From Tidjanibacter sp. (lineage in GTDB: Bacteria > Bacteroidota > Bacteroidia > Bacteroidales > Rikenellaceae), in the NCBI GenBank assembly GCA_017503805.1, contig JAFVSJ010000017.1, positions 62,001 through 126,000 on the forward strand: a DNA stretch of 64,000 nucleotides. Direction: 5' to 3'. The notes beneath the pieces are model-generated. The model had not been told where the DNA came from and did not search any database. It worked only from the letters and a program-made list of their open reading frames with translations. Below, piece after piece: positions 16,668-24,492 of this stretch. The position numbers and the translations under genes were made by a program. Position 1 is the first letter of the stretch. The number at the start of each line of letters is the position of its first letter.

Positions 16668-17615
16668 TTAATGGATCTGGGGCACTTTTCTTATCTCGAC
16701 ATCCGGCGAGTCGGGGCCATTTTTCCAACGGCGGTGTGACCAGAGCCACATCTCGGGGTTACGACGTATGACATATTCTGTGTGAGCCACATAGCGGTCC
16801 ATAATCTCAAGTTCCGATATATCCTCCACACCATCGTAGAGTTGCACAAATTCGCACTCAAAGTGGGATGGTTTAACCTTGCGGATATCGAGTGTATAGA
16901 CCATCATACCAAACTTTTTGGCATAGTTGCCCACGCCCCCAAAGAAGAGTGTCGGCTGGCCAAGAAACTCCCTCCACACCCTATCGCTCTCCTTGAAACG
17001 AGGGCGTTGGTCGGCAATAAGTCCGAGAGCCATCTGTTCACCCGCCTTGAGGTTTTTCATCACAGGGCGCGCAAGGCCGTTCATAGGTGCGACCTCCATT
17101 CCGAATCTCCGCCTAATGTAGAGCATAAAGCGGTCCATAACCTTACTGCTGAGTGGGTGGTAGACTCCAATGTTATGGTAAGGATGGTCAATGGCGTAGA
17201 CCGAGAAATACTCCCACTCGCCATAGTGTGCCAATGCCGCAATCCAATTTCGGTTGCCTATAGCCTCATCGGTCTGCTCGGCATTCGTAACCTTCATACG
17301 GCGTTTGAGTTCGGCAGCAGACATACTCGTCATATCCACAACGTCGACCATATTCTCCGAGAGCTGGTGGTAGAATTTGCATTCTATCTCTCTCCTCTCC
17401 TCCTCACTCTTCTCGGGGAAAGCCGCCGAAAGATTGGCCCTCACAACCTTGACCCTATAGTGGAGCAGTCGGTAGAGCACAAAATAGATGAAAGGAGCCA
17501 ACACTCTATAAAGCACCCAATAGGGCAGATAGCCAATCAGTTTGGCGCAACCGAGCAGCAGGTAGTAGCCCACACGCTCGGCGAAATTCATATCAGCGTT
17601 ACTCTTCTTTGACAT
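16668..17615 (-). CDS. LpxL/HtrB-like lysophospholipid or lipid A acyltransferase
   Basis: 315 aa from the ATG at 17615 (MSKKSNADMNF). A longer frame to 17663 would overlap the upstream gene and is less likely. The N-terminal membrane helix is about 20-50. The catalytic HX4E motif is HYGEWE in LAHYGEWEYFSVYAI. IADQRPRF is the substrate-binding part and RRNPEMWLWSHRRWK is the LpxL-type C-terminal motif. It transfers an acyl chain, most likely to lipid A. Together with lpxB nearby it suggests local lipid A genes, although it is in another transcript. Confidence 0.9.
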   Translation of the reverse strand: MSKKSNADMNFAERVGYYLLLGCAKLIGYLPYWVLYRVLAPFIYFVLYRLLHYRVKVVRANLSAAFPEKSEEERREIECKFYHQLSENMVDVVDMTSMSAAELKRRMKVTNAEQTDEAIGNRNWIAALAHYGEWEYFSVYAIDHPYHNIGVYHPLSSKVMDRFMLYIRRRFGMEVAPMNGLARPVMKNLKAGEQMALGLIADQRPRFKESDRVWREFLGQPTLFFGGVGNYAKKFGMMVYTLDIRKVKPSHFECEFVQLYDGVEDISELEIMDRYVAHTEYVIRRNPEMWLWSHRRWKNGPDSPDVEIRKVPQIH

Positions 17616-17646
17616 AATCCAACAAAAAGATTTGTATAGCCCTTGT

Positions 17647-19104
17647 CTACTCTTCCTGTACAACCTTCACGTTACCACTTTTGGTCCTCACCGAGAGCCA
17701 CATCCTCACCTTCTCCAAGTCAATAGGTTGCTGCTGATCCTTTGCCTTGACAATGGCGACAACCGATGTACCTTCGGCCTTGCCGTCGGCATAGGTAGTG
17801 TGTTTCGAGAGCGACAGGGAGGCGATATTATCCACAACGAGTGAGAGTTCTCGCGAAATATCTGCGCCCGAAAGGGTATCTATTGTTGTCAGCGATGAGA
17901 GGCGGCCACGCAGCTCACGAATCTGGCTATTCTTCTCGTCGATGATGTCGGCATAGCTCTTCTGCAGTTTGCCTATGTCGAGTCTTTCATCGCTATCGGC
18001 CTGTTTAACAATCAGTTCGGTTTTCGAAAGGCCATAGTCGGCAAGTTGTGCTTGAGCATTATCTATAACATCCTGCGAAAGAGGCTCTCCCACCAATCGC
18101 ACCTCCACTTTCGACTTATCGCCATCGTAGTGGTAACTCTTTTGGTAGTCGACAATCATCGTACGGTTGAATTGAAAAACCTTGCTTATGTAGCGGTCGA
18201 CATTCTCCTCAAATGACGTGCGGCGTACAATGTGAGCACCAAACAAGATGCTCGGAACTCCCACAAGCACAATAACTAATGTTATGTAGCGGGAGTTTTT
18301 CTTCTGTCTTACGGGATCAAGGATGGTCTTTTTCTCGTAGCGCAAGAAGAGCACCACAACGTAGGTCGCCACAGCAATAAACACGGTGTTAATCGTAAAT
18401 AGGTAGAGTGCGCCAAAGAAGTAATTAAAATTGCCCGTAGCCAGACCAAAACCGGCCGTACAGAGAGGAGGCATCAGGGCAGTGGCAATAGCCACACCCG
18501 ACACGACCGTAACAGCCTTATCTTTGCGTGTCTGCGCAACCATACCGGCCAAACCACCCACAAAGGCAATCAATACATCGTATGTCGTAGGCGTTGTGCG
18601 CGCAAGCAACTCACTCTGCGCTGTCGAAATGGGCGACACTAAGAAGTAGGCAGTGCTGGTCACAAGGCTGACAATCACCATCAGCAAGAAATTACGCCAA
18701 GCCGACTTGAGCATATCGAAATCATTGATACCCAGCGCAAGACCGACACCCGTAATGGGGCCCATCAGAGGCGACACAAGCATCGCACCAATGATAACGG
18801 CCGTGGAGTTCACATTCAATCCGAGCGAAGCAATGAAGATTGCAAAGATGAGCACCCAAAGGTTCATACCCCTAAAGTCAATACCCTTGCGTACCTGCTC
18901 CACCACTTCTGCTTGTGCTGCGCTATCGGCACGCAGATCGAAACGCCCCTGCATAAATTGGCGCAAGCTACGTACCATTCTCAACAAACGCATAGTCACC
19001 GCATCGCGGTGAATCCCCTCTTGGGGGCCTTGTTCTTGATTCTCGTTGGGCGTTGTATTGGGCTCAACGGATTTCTCATCATATTTGATATTCTCTTCGT
19101 TCAT
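17647..19104 (-). CDS. DUF389/TIGR00341-family membrane protein
   Basis: 485 aa from the ATG at 19104 (MNEENIKYDEKS); a frame 16 codons longer exists but lacks support. There is a charged N-terminus (about 1-85), then five or six membrane helices (about 85-290) including NSTAVIIGAMLVSPLMGPITGVGLALG, the DUF389 core. After a further helix (about 278-298) comes a soluble C-terminal domain with a coiled-coil-like stretch (DEKNSQIRELRGRLSSL). Function is not established for the family. It stands between rsmI and the acyltransferase on one strand. Confidence 0.88.
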   Translation of the reverse strand: MNEENIKYDEKSVEPNTTPNENQEQGPQEGIHRDAVTMRLLRMVRSLRQFMQGRFDLRADSAAQAEVVEQVRKGIDFRGMNLWVLIFAIFIASLGLNVNSTAVIIGAMLVSPLMGPITGVGLALGINDFDMLKSAWRNFLLMVIVSLVTSTAYFLVSPISTAQSELLARTTPTTYDVLIAFVGGLAGMVAQTRKDKAVTVVSGVAIATALMPPLCTAGFGLATGNFNYFFGALYLFTINTVFIAVATYVVVLFLRYEKKTILDPVRQKKNSRYITLVIVLVGVPSILFGAHIVRRTSFEENVDRYISKVFQFNRTMIVDYQKSYHYDGDKSKVEVRLVGEPLSQDVIDNAQAQLADYGLSKTELIVKQADSDERLDIGKLQKSYADIIDEKNSQIRELRGRLSSLTTIDTLSGADISRELSLVVDNIASLSLSKHTTYADGKAEGTSVVAIVKAKDQQQPIDLEKVRMWLSVRTKSGNVKVVQEE

Positions 19105-19192
19105 AGCCTGATATTCAGATATTTTTCTACCTTTGGCACTAAGTTTTATCATCTAAGCAGTGGGGGTATATGAGAGGTCACGACACTCTCTC

Positions 19193-19900
19193 CTACTCTT
19201 GTTCCTCGTCAATGGGATTGGTGCGACTGCGGTCGGCACCCTCCACGACGATCACAAACTCTCCCTTGGGCGGGTGGGCCTCAAAGTGGGCAATCACCTC
19301 TGAGAGAGTGCCCCTTACGGTCTCCTCAAACTTCTTCGACAGTTCGCGCGAAACGCTCACCCTCCTCTGGTCGCCAAATTGTTCGGCAAACTCTCCGAGG
19401 GCCTTCACTACACGAAACGGCGATTCGTAGAAAATCATTGTGCGACTCTCCTCCGCAAGTGCAGCAAGGCGTTTTTTGCGCCCTTTTTTCTGTGGCAAGA
19501 AACCCTCAAAACAGAATCTATCACAGGGGAATCCGCTCTGCACCAACGCCGGAACGAAGGCCGTAGCACCCGGCAGAGTCTCCACATCCAAGCCGCGCTC
19601 AAGGCAGGTACGAACCAGAAGAAAACCGGGGTCGGAGATGCCGGGAGTACCTGCATCGGAGATGAGCGCCACACTCTTTCCGGCCTCAATCTGTGAGGCC
19701 ACAAACTCGACGGTTGAGTGTTCGTTGAACTTGTGGTGGGAGTAGAGTTTGCGTTCAATGCCGTAGTGTTTGAGCAGCACCTGCGAGGTGCGGGTATCCT
19801 CGGCCAAGACAATATCGACCTCACCGAGCAGACGCACAGCGCGGTAGGTCATATCCTCGAGGTTGCCGATGGGGGTGGGTATGATATAAAGTTTTGGCAT
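19193..19900 (-). CDS. rsmI: 16S rRNA 2'-O-ribose C1402 methyltransferase
   Basis: 235 aa. It starts LYIIPTPIGNLEDMTYRAVRLL, the RsmI/YraL signature. LAEDTRTSQVLLKHYGI, ALISDAGTPGISDPG and LPGATAFVPALVQSGFP are the tetrapyrrole-methylase-fold SAM and substrate motifs. It 2'-O-methylates C1402 in the ribosomal decoding centre. It lies 19 bp after the acidic protein gene on the same strand. Confidence 0.96.
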   Translation of the reverse strand: MPKLYIIPTPIGNLEDMTYRAVRLLGEVDIVLAEDTRTSQVLLKHYGIERKLYSHHKFNEHSTVEFVASQIEAGKSVALISDAGTPGISDPGFLLVRTCLERGLDVETLPGATAFVPALVQSGFPCDRFCFEGFLPQKKGRKKRLAALAEESRTMIFYESPFRVVKALGEFAEQFGDQRRVSVSRELSKKFEETVRGTLSEVIAHFEAHPPKGEFVIVVEGADRSRTNPIDEEQE

Positions 19901-19919
19901 CTATAACTAAAAAAGTAAA

Positions 19920-20957
19920 TTAGAACAACTTGCGAGCCAAAAGCTCCATAAGCAGACGTGCTCCCTCACTATTGGGGCTCCAGTGGAAGTTATCGTAGAT
20001 GTAGAGCATCGCCTCATCGAGGTTATCGAACTCATCGAGGCGCGAGATGGCACTCTCGTAGTAGTCGCTATTACCGGCAAAGAGGTCACGCATCAAGATA
20101 TATTTGTCATTAATGCCAATGGTGCGACGCAGCGAAACGGTGGCCGAGGCTGCAGAGGCAACATCGAGCGCAGATTGGTCTGCAAGGTTGTCTGCAACGG
20201 TTGTCTGCTCGCTACGAAGCGCCTCTCCCAATACAACGGGGGTACCCTCTTCGGATTGATTATCTTCCTCTACCTCTGGGAGTTCCAATTCATCAAACTG
20301 TTCCTCTTCGGGCTCAGTTTCCTCCTCGTTTGCGGCATCTTCGGTGGGCTCTTCTACGGGCTCATCATCCTCGAAAACTACGGGCAGCTCGTCGTCATCA
20401 TCGTCGTAGAGTGACATTGCGGTCTTATGATCGACCTCGATATATGCAGGTGCAGCAGGGACCTCCTCAACGGCAGGCTCTTCCTCAACAGCATCATCAT
20501 CGGGAGCAACCTCCACGATAGGCTCATTCTCGACAAATTCCTCGACAGCGGGTTCCTCTTCGTAGAGTTCCTCCTCCGAGGGCTCATCCTCGTAGAGTTC
20601 CTCGGGCTGCGATTCAGCCGCAGTTTCATCTTCTGCCATCTCTTCCTCCAATTCGGGCTCTGTAGTAACCTCCTCTTCGGCAGGAGCACCCACATACTCA
20701 TCCTCCGGGTCGGCAAAGAATCGCTCAATCTCTATTTCGGGCTCTACATCAGTAACCTCCACAGCACCCGCGGGCAAGCCCATAAGTGCGTCAAGCACAC
20801 GCTCTTCCTCGGCCATCGCCTCAATGGCGAGTGCCGAAGCGTAGAGTCCGCGCAGACGTTCGAGCAGCAGGTCGCGTTCGATTTCATAGATTCCCTCCTC
20901 GGCCAATCGGTCGATGTTTTGTTCGAGCAATTCGAGTGTAGCAAGTGTATGTTTCAT
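19920..20957 (-). CDS. Conserved Bacteroidales protein with acidic central region
   Basis: 345 aa. A predicted helical N-terminal segment (about 1-60, MKHTLATLELLEQNIDRLAE) is followed by a long Glu/Asp/Pro-rich stretch (about 70-230, with repeats such as EEEPAVEE and a DDDDDE run). The C-terminal part (about 265-345) is folded-looking and includes SLRRTIGINDKYILMRDLF and IYDNFHWSPNSEGARLLMELL. I recall the C-terminal segment as conserved in Bacteroidales hypothetical proteins. No signal peptide is present, so it is cytoplasmic. Function is unknown. The acidic part is probably a flexible spacer. The gene is co-directional with rsmI and divergent from ychF. Confidence 0.82.
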   Translation of the reverse strand: MKHTLATLELLEQNIDRLAEEGIYEIERDLLLERLRGLYASALAIEAMAEEERVLDALMGLPAGAVEVTDVEPEIEIERFFADPEDEYVGAPAEEEVTTEPELEEEMAEDETAAESQPEELYEDEPSEEELYEEEPAVEEFVENEPIVEVAPDDDAVEEEPAVEEVPAAPAYIEVDHKTAMSLYDDDDDELPVVFEDDEPVEEPTEDAANEEETEPEEEQFDELELPEVEEDNQSEEGTPVVLGEALRSEQTTVADNLADQSALDVASAASATVSLRRTIGINDKYILMRDLFAGNSDYYESAISRLDEFDNLDEAMLYIYDNFHWSPNSEGARLLMELLARKLF

Positions 20958-21030
20958 AGTAGTTGTATTAAATTCGCTTTATATATCCCTCAAAAATACT
21001 AATTTTGATTCAAGAAAGCAAATTTATAGT

Positions 21031-21038
21031 TATCTTTG
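21031..21038 (+). promoter_or_regulatory. -7 promoter element for ychF
   Basis: TATCTTTG is 30 bp before the start. A TTTG at 21004-21007 is 23 bp upstream, wider than usual. Confidence 0.5.
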
Positions 21039-21068
21039 CGGACAACTTACGAAAACAGAGATATTTTT

Positions 21069-22169
21069 ATGGCATTACAATGCGGCATAGTGGGCCTGCC
21101 CAACGTGGGCAAGAGCACCCTCTTCAACTGCCTCTCCAACGCAAAGGCACAGGCAGCAAACTTTCCTTTCTGCACCATCGACCCCAATGTGGGCGTAATC
21201 ACCGTACCCGATGAAAGACTCGCCAAATTGGCCGAGATAGACAACCCCAAGAGGGTAATCCCTACGACCATAGAAATCGTAGATATCGCCGGCCTCGTAA
21301 AAGGCGCATCGCGTGGTGAAGGACTCGGCAACAAGTTCCTCGCCAATATCCGCACAACCGATGCTATCATCCACGTACTCAGGTGTTTTGACAACGAAAA
21401 TATCACCCACGTAGACGGCTCCGTAAACCCCGTCAGGGACAAAGAAATCATCGACACAGAGCTGATAATGAAAGACCTCGAGACCGTCGAAGGCCGAATC
21501 GGCAAAACCCAAAAACAGGCCGCAGCAGGCGACAAAGTGGCCAAGCGCCAGTATGATATTCTCTGCCGCTACAAAGAGGCTATGGAGCAGGGCAAGGCCG
21601 CACGCACAGTGGAAATCGACAATAAAGAGGATGCCAAGTGGGCTATGGAACTCTGTCTGCTCACCAACAAACCGGTGCTCTATGTCTGCAACGTAGACGA
21701 GGCCAGCATCACCTCGGGCAATGCCTATGTGGAGGCCGTACGTGAGGCCATCCGAGAGGAGAATGCCGAGCTGCTCATCGTGGCAGCCGCTACCGAGGCA
21801 GACATCGCCGAACTCGACAGCTACGAGGAGCGCCAGATCTTCCTCGAGGAGTTGGGTATCGCCGAGTCGGGTGTGAGCCGACTGATTAAGGCCGCCTACA
21901 AACTCCTCGGCCTGGAGACCTTCTTCACCACCGGTGCCGACGAGTCGAGGGCTTGGACCTACACCAAAGGATATAAAGCTCCTCAGGCTGCCGGTGTTAT
22001 CCACACCGACTTCGAGCGTGGCTTCATCCGTGCGGAGGTAATCAAATATGACGACTATGTGGCTCTTGGCAGCGAGAAGGCTTGTCGTGAGGCCGGCAAA
22101 ATCGGCATTGAGGGCAAGGAGTATATCGTTCAGGATGGCGACATTATGCACTTCCTCTTCAACGTATAA
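21069..22169 (+). CDS. ychF: Redox-regulated ATPase/GTPase YchF (Obg superfamily)
   Basis: 366 aa from the ATG at 21069 ([20 protein letters not shown]); the upstream extension of the frame covers the promoter. The G1 motif is GLPNVGKS, G3 is [17 protein letters not shown], and NxxE replaces NKxD (CNVDE), the YchF trait that gives ATP preference. A helical insert (about 130-200) and a C-terminal TGS domain ([21 protein letters not shown]) follow. It binds ribosomes and has roles in translation and oxidative stress. It is transcribed towards gltX, 52 bp downstream. Confidence 0.96.
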   Translation: MALQCGIVGLPNVGKSTLFNCLSNAKAQAANFPFCTIDPNVGVITVPDERLAKLAEIDNPKRVIPTTIEIVDIAGLVKGASRGEGLGNKFLANIRTTDAIIHVLRCFDNENITHVDGSVNPVRDKEIIDTELIMKDLETVEGRIGKTQKQAAAGDKVAKRQYDILCRYKEAMEQGKAARTVEIDNKEDAKWAMELCLLTNKPVLYVCNVDEASITSGNAYVEAVREAIREENAELLIVAAATEADIAELDSYEERQIFLEELGIAESGVSRLIKAAYKLLGLETFFTTGADESRAWTYTKGYKAPQAAGVIHTDFERGFIRAEVIKYDDYVALGSEKACREAGKIGIEGKEYIVQDGDIMHFLFNV

Positions 22170-22221
22170 TCACCACATACTAAAGACGAACAAACACAAC
22201 TACAGAGATAAACAAAGTACT

Positions 22222-23754
22222 ATGGACAGAAAAGTAAGAGTACGTTTTGCGCCCTCTCCCACCGGCGCACTCCACATCGGCGGCGTACGCACCGCCCTCT
22301 ACAACTACCTCTTTGCACGACAGAGGGGTGGTGATTTCATCCTCCGCATCGAGGATACCGACTCCACACGCTACGTTCCCGGAGCAGAAGAGTACATTAT
22401 GGAGTCGCTCGAGTGGTGCGGCATCAAGATTGACGAGGGCGTACGCGAAGGAGGCCCCCACGCTCCCTACCGCCAGAGCGAAAGGAAAGATATCTATCTC
22501 AAATATGCACTCCAACTCGTTGAGTCGGGCAATGCCTACTACGCATTCGACACCCAAGAGGAACTTGGCGCACTCCGCGCAGAGCTCGAGGCCAAAGGCG
22601 AAACTTTCTGCTACAACTTCGCTGTAAGAGAGCAACTTGCCACCTCGTTGCGTCTGTCGGCCGAGGAGGTAGAAGAGCGCAAAGCGCGTGGTGACCAGTG
22701 GGTTATCCGTTTCAAAATGCCCGAGAATGAGGTTGTGGAGATGGACGACCTGATTCGTGGCCACGTGGAGATGAACACCTCCACCCTCGATGACAAGGTA
22801 CTCTACAAATCTGTAGATGCACTGCCCACCTACCACCTTGCCAACATCGTAGACGACCACCTGATGGAGATTTCGCACGTTATTCGCGGCGAAGAGTGGT
22901 TGCCTTCACTCCCCTTGCACTACCTGCTCTACAGAGCATTCGGTTGGGAGGAGAGCCGCCCCGAGTTTGCGCACCTTCCCCTGCTGCTCAAACCTACAGG
23001 TCAGGGCAAACTGAGCAAACGCGACGGCGACAAACTCGGTTTCCCCGTGTTTCCTCTCAAGTTCGTGGCACCCTCGGGTGAGGTTTCGAGGGGCTATAGG
23101 GAGGACGGCTACTTCCCCGAGGCATTCATCAATATGTTGGCTCTGCTTGGCTGGAATCCCGGTACCGAGCAGGAGATATTCTCGATGGAGGAGCTCATCG
23201 AGGCATTCTCGCTCGAGAGGGTTGGCAAATCGGGTGCACGCTTCAGCCCCGACAAGGCACATTGGTTCAATGCACAGTATATGCACGCGAGGGACAACGA
23301 GGAGATTGCAGATATTTACCTCGCAGAAATTGCCAAACACGGCATTGAGATTTCTCGCGAGAAGGCCCTTAAGATTGGTTCGCAGGTGAAGATGAGAGCC
23401 ACCTTCCCCGAGGAGTTTTGGGGCCTGTCATCGTTCCTCTTCGAGGCTCCCACAAGCTACGACGAGAAGGCGACAAAGAAATATTGGAAGGCCGATGCTC
23501 CCCGCGTAATCGCCTCACTACGTGAGGTATTGGCAGGCATCGAGGAGTTCAACACAGCCGAGATGGAACGTGTATGCGGCGGTTGGATTGCCGAGAACGA
23601 GATTCCTATGGGCCTTGTAATGAACGCTTGGAGGCTCTGCATCGTGGGCGAACCCAAAGGCTTCGGTATGTATGATATGTGCGACGTGCTGGGCAAGGAG
23701 GAGACTCTCCGCCGACTCGATGCAGCACTCGCCGCTCTTCCCAAGGCCGAGTAG
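22222..23754 (+). CDS. gltX: Glutamyl-tRNA synthetase
   Basis: 510 aa from the ATG at 22222 ([21 protein letters not shown]). The class I HIGH motif is in [20 protein letters not shown], and the KMSKS loop is KLSKRDGD. The anticodon-binding helical domain is C-terminal. It charges tRNA-Glu, or both tRNA-Glu and tRNA-Gln if a GatCAB route exists, which this window cannot show. A strong terminator follows 23 bp after the stop. Confidence 0.97.
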   Translation: MDRKVRVRFAPSPTGALHIGGVRTALYNYLFARQRGGDFILRIEDTDSTRYVPGAEEYIMESLEWCGIKIDEGVREGGPHAPYRQSERKDIYLKYALQLVESGNAYYAFDTQEELGALRAELEAKGETFCYNFAVREQLATSLRLSAEEVEERKARGDQWVIRFKMPENEVVEMDDLIRGHVEMNTSTLDDKVLYKSVDALPTYHLANIVDDHLMEISHVIRGEEWLPSLPLHYLLYRAFGWEESRPEFAHLPLLLKPTGQGKLSKRDGDKLGFPVFPLKFVAPSGEVSRGYREDGYFPEAFINMLALLGWNPGTEQEIFSMEELIEAFSLERVGKSGARFSPDKAHWFNAQYMHARDNEEIADIYLAEIAKHGIEISREKALKIGSQVKMRATFPEEFWGLSSFLFEAPTSYDEKATKKYWKADAPRVIASLREVLAGIEEFNTAEMERVCGGWIAENEIPMGLVMNAWRLCIVGEPKGFGMYDMCDVLGKEETLRRLDAALAALPKAE

Positions 23755-23777
23755 TCTACACTTGACACAAAACTCAC

Positions 23778-23820
23778 ACTGCGCTCGGACCCAGACGTAC
23801 AGTCCGGGCGTAGTTTTTTT
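23778..23820 (+). terminator. Rho-independent terminator of gltX
   Basis: 13-bp stem (23778-23790 with 23802-23814, two G-U pairs) directly followed by seven T. Confidence 0.85.
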
Positions 23821-23859
23821 AGGTTGGGGCACAAAATACAAAATAAATCACCCTTTGAT

Positions 23860-23889
23860 GCAACGTTTCGGGGTGGTTGTGCATCTATA
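23860..23889 (+). promoter_or_regulatory. ECF-like promoter, site 2 (second radical-SAM-associated lipoprotein)
   Basis: GCAACGTTTC (23860-23869) and TGCATCTATA (ending 23889), with the same spacing as the sites at 14017 and 48898. It lies 38 bp before the start codon, downstream of the gltX terminator. Confidence 0.65.
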
Positions 23890-23927
23890 AAGTAAATCCC
23901 CGACCATAACATAAACATTCAACTACT

Positions 23928-24416
23928 ATGAACAACAAATTTGTACGCTGGATTATGGCCCTGCTCGGTTTCTCGGCTGTGGCAAACTCTTGCGATGCAC
24001 CGGCTATGTACGGCTGCCCCTCGGCCGACTACAATTTCGACATCGAGGTACTCAATGCCGAGGATGACTCCCCAATCACAGGCATCCGCGTGAGCGCAAT
24101 CACAAGCAAGGAGAATATGTATTGGGACAGCACAACGGGTATGGCTACCTACGAGACTGTCACCGATACGCTCTGCCGAGGCTACACCACCTCCAATGGC
24201 AAGGTGCAACTCATCTTCAACGAGTTCCCGCTCAACGAGCACACAATTGTGGCCGACGATGTGGATGGCAGCGCCAATGGAGGAAAGTTCACCTCGGAGC
24301 GCACCACCATCACTCTCAACAATGATGACTATGATAATCCGGGTAACCACGGTTGGTATAGAGGAGAGGCATCGGCCTCGGCAACCCTAAAGCTCACTCC
24401 CACCAAAGACGAGTAG
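23928..24416 (+). CDS. Second radical-SAM-associated-type putative lipoprotein (no adjacent maturase)
   Basis: 162 aa. The signal segment ends LGFSAVANSC (Cys about 23), then MYGCPSADY, a Tyr/Pro/Asp motif like that of the lipoprotein at 14075. The domain FDIEVLNAEDDSPITGIRVSAI is an Ig/carboxypeptidase-regulatory-like strand set, and DVDGSANGGKF repeats the DVD...NGG.F motif of the other lipoprotein. It has extra cysteines (CDAPAMYGC, LCRG). By these motifs it belongs to the same family, yet no radical SAM gene is next to it; the nearest is 8.4 kb upstream. The shared ECF-like promoter links the two. Its neighbours are gltX and convergent clpB, unrelated in function. Confidence 0.78.
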   Translation: MNNKFVRWIMALLGFSAVANSCDAPAMYGCPSADYNFDIEVLNAEDDSPITGIRVSAITSKENMYWDSTTGMATYETVTDTLCRGYTTSNGKVQLIFNEFPLNEHTIVADDVDGSANGGKFTSERTTITLNNDDYDNPGNHGWYRGEASASATLKLTPTKDE

Positions 24417-24440
24417 AGGTATAAGTAGTTGATATAAACA

Positions 24441-24473
24441 TTGGGCTGTGTAAACTCGTGTTACACAGCCCAA
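24441..24473. terminator. Bidirectional terminator between lipoprotein and clpB
   Basis: Perfect 13-bp stem (24441-24453 with 24461-24473, 7-nt loop) in the convergent gap. Confidence 0.75.
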
Positions 24474-24492
24474 ATTGTTTATCTACAGTGGT

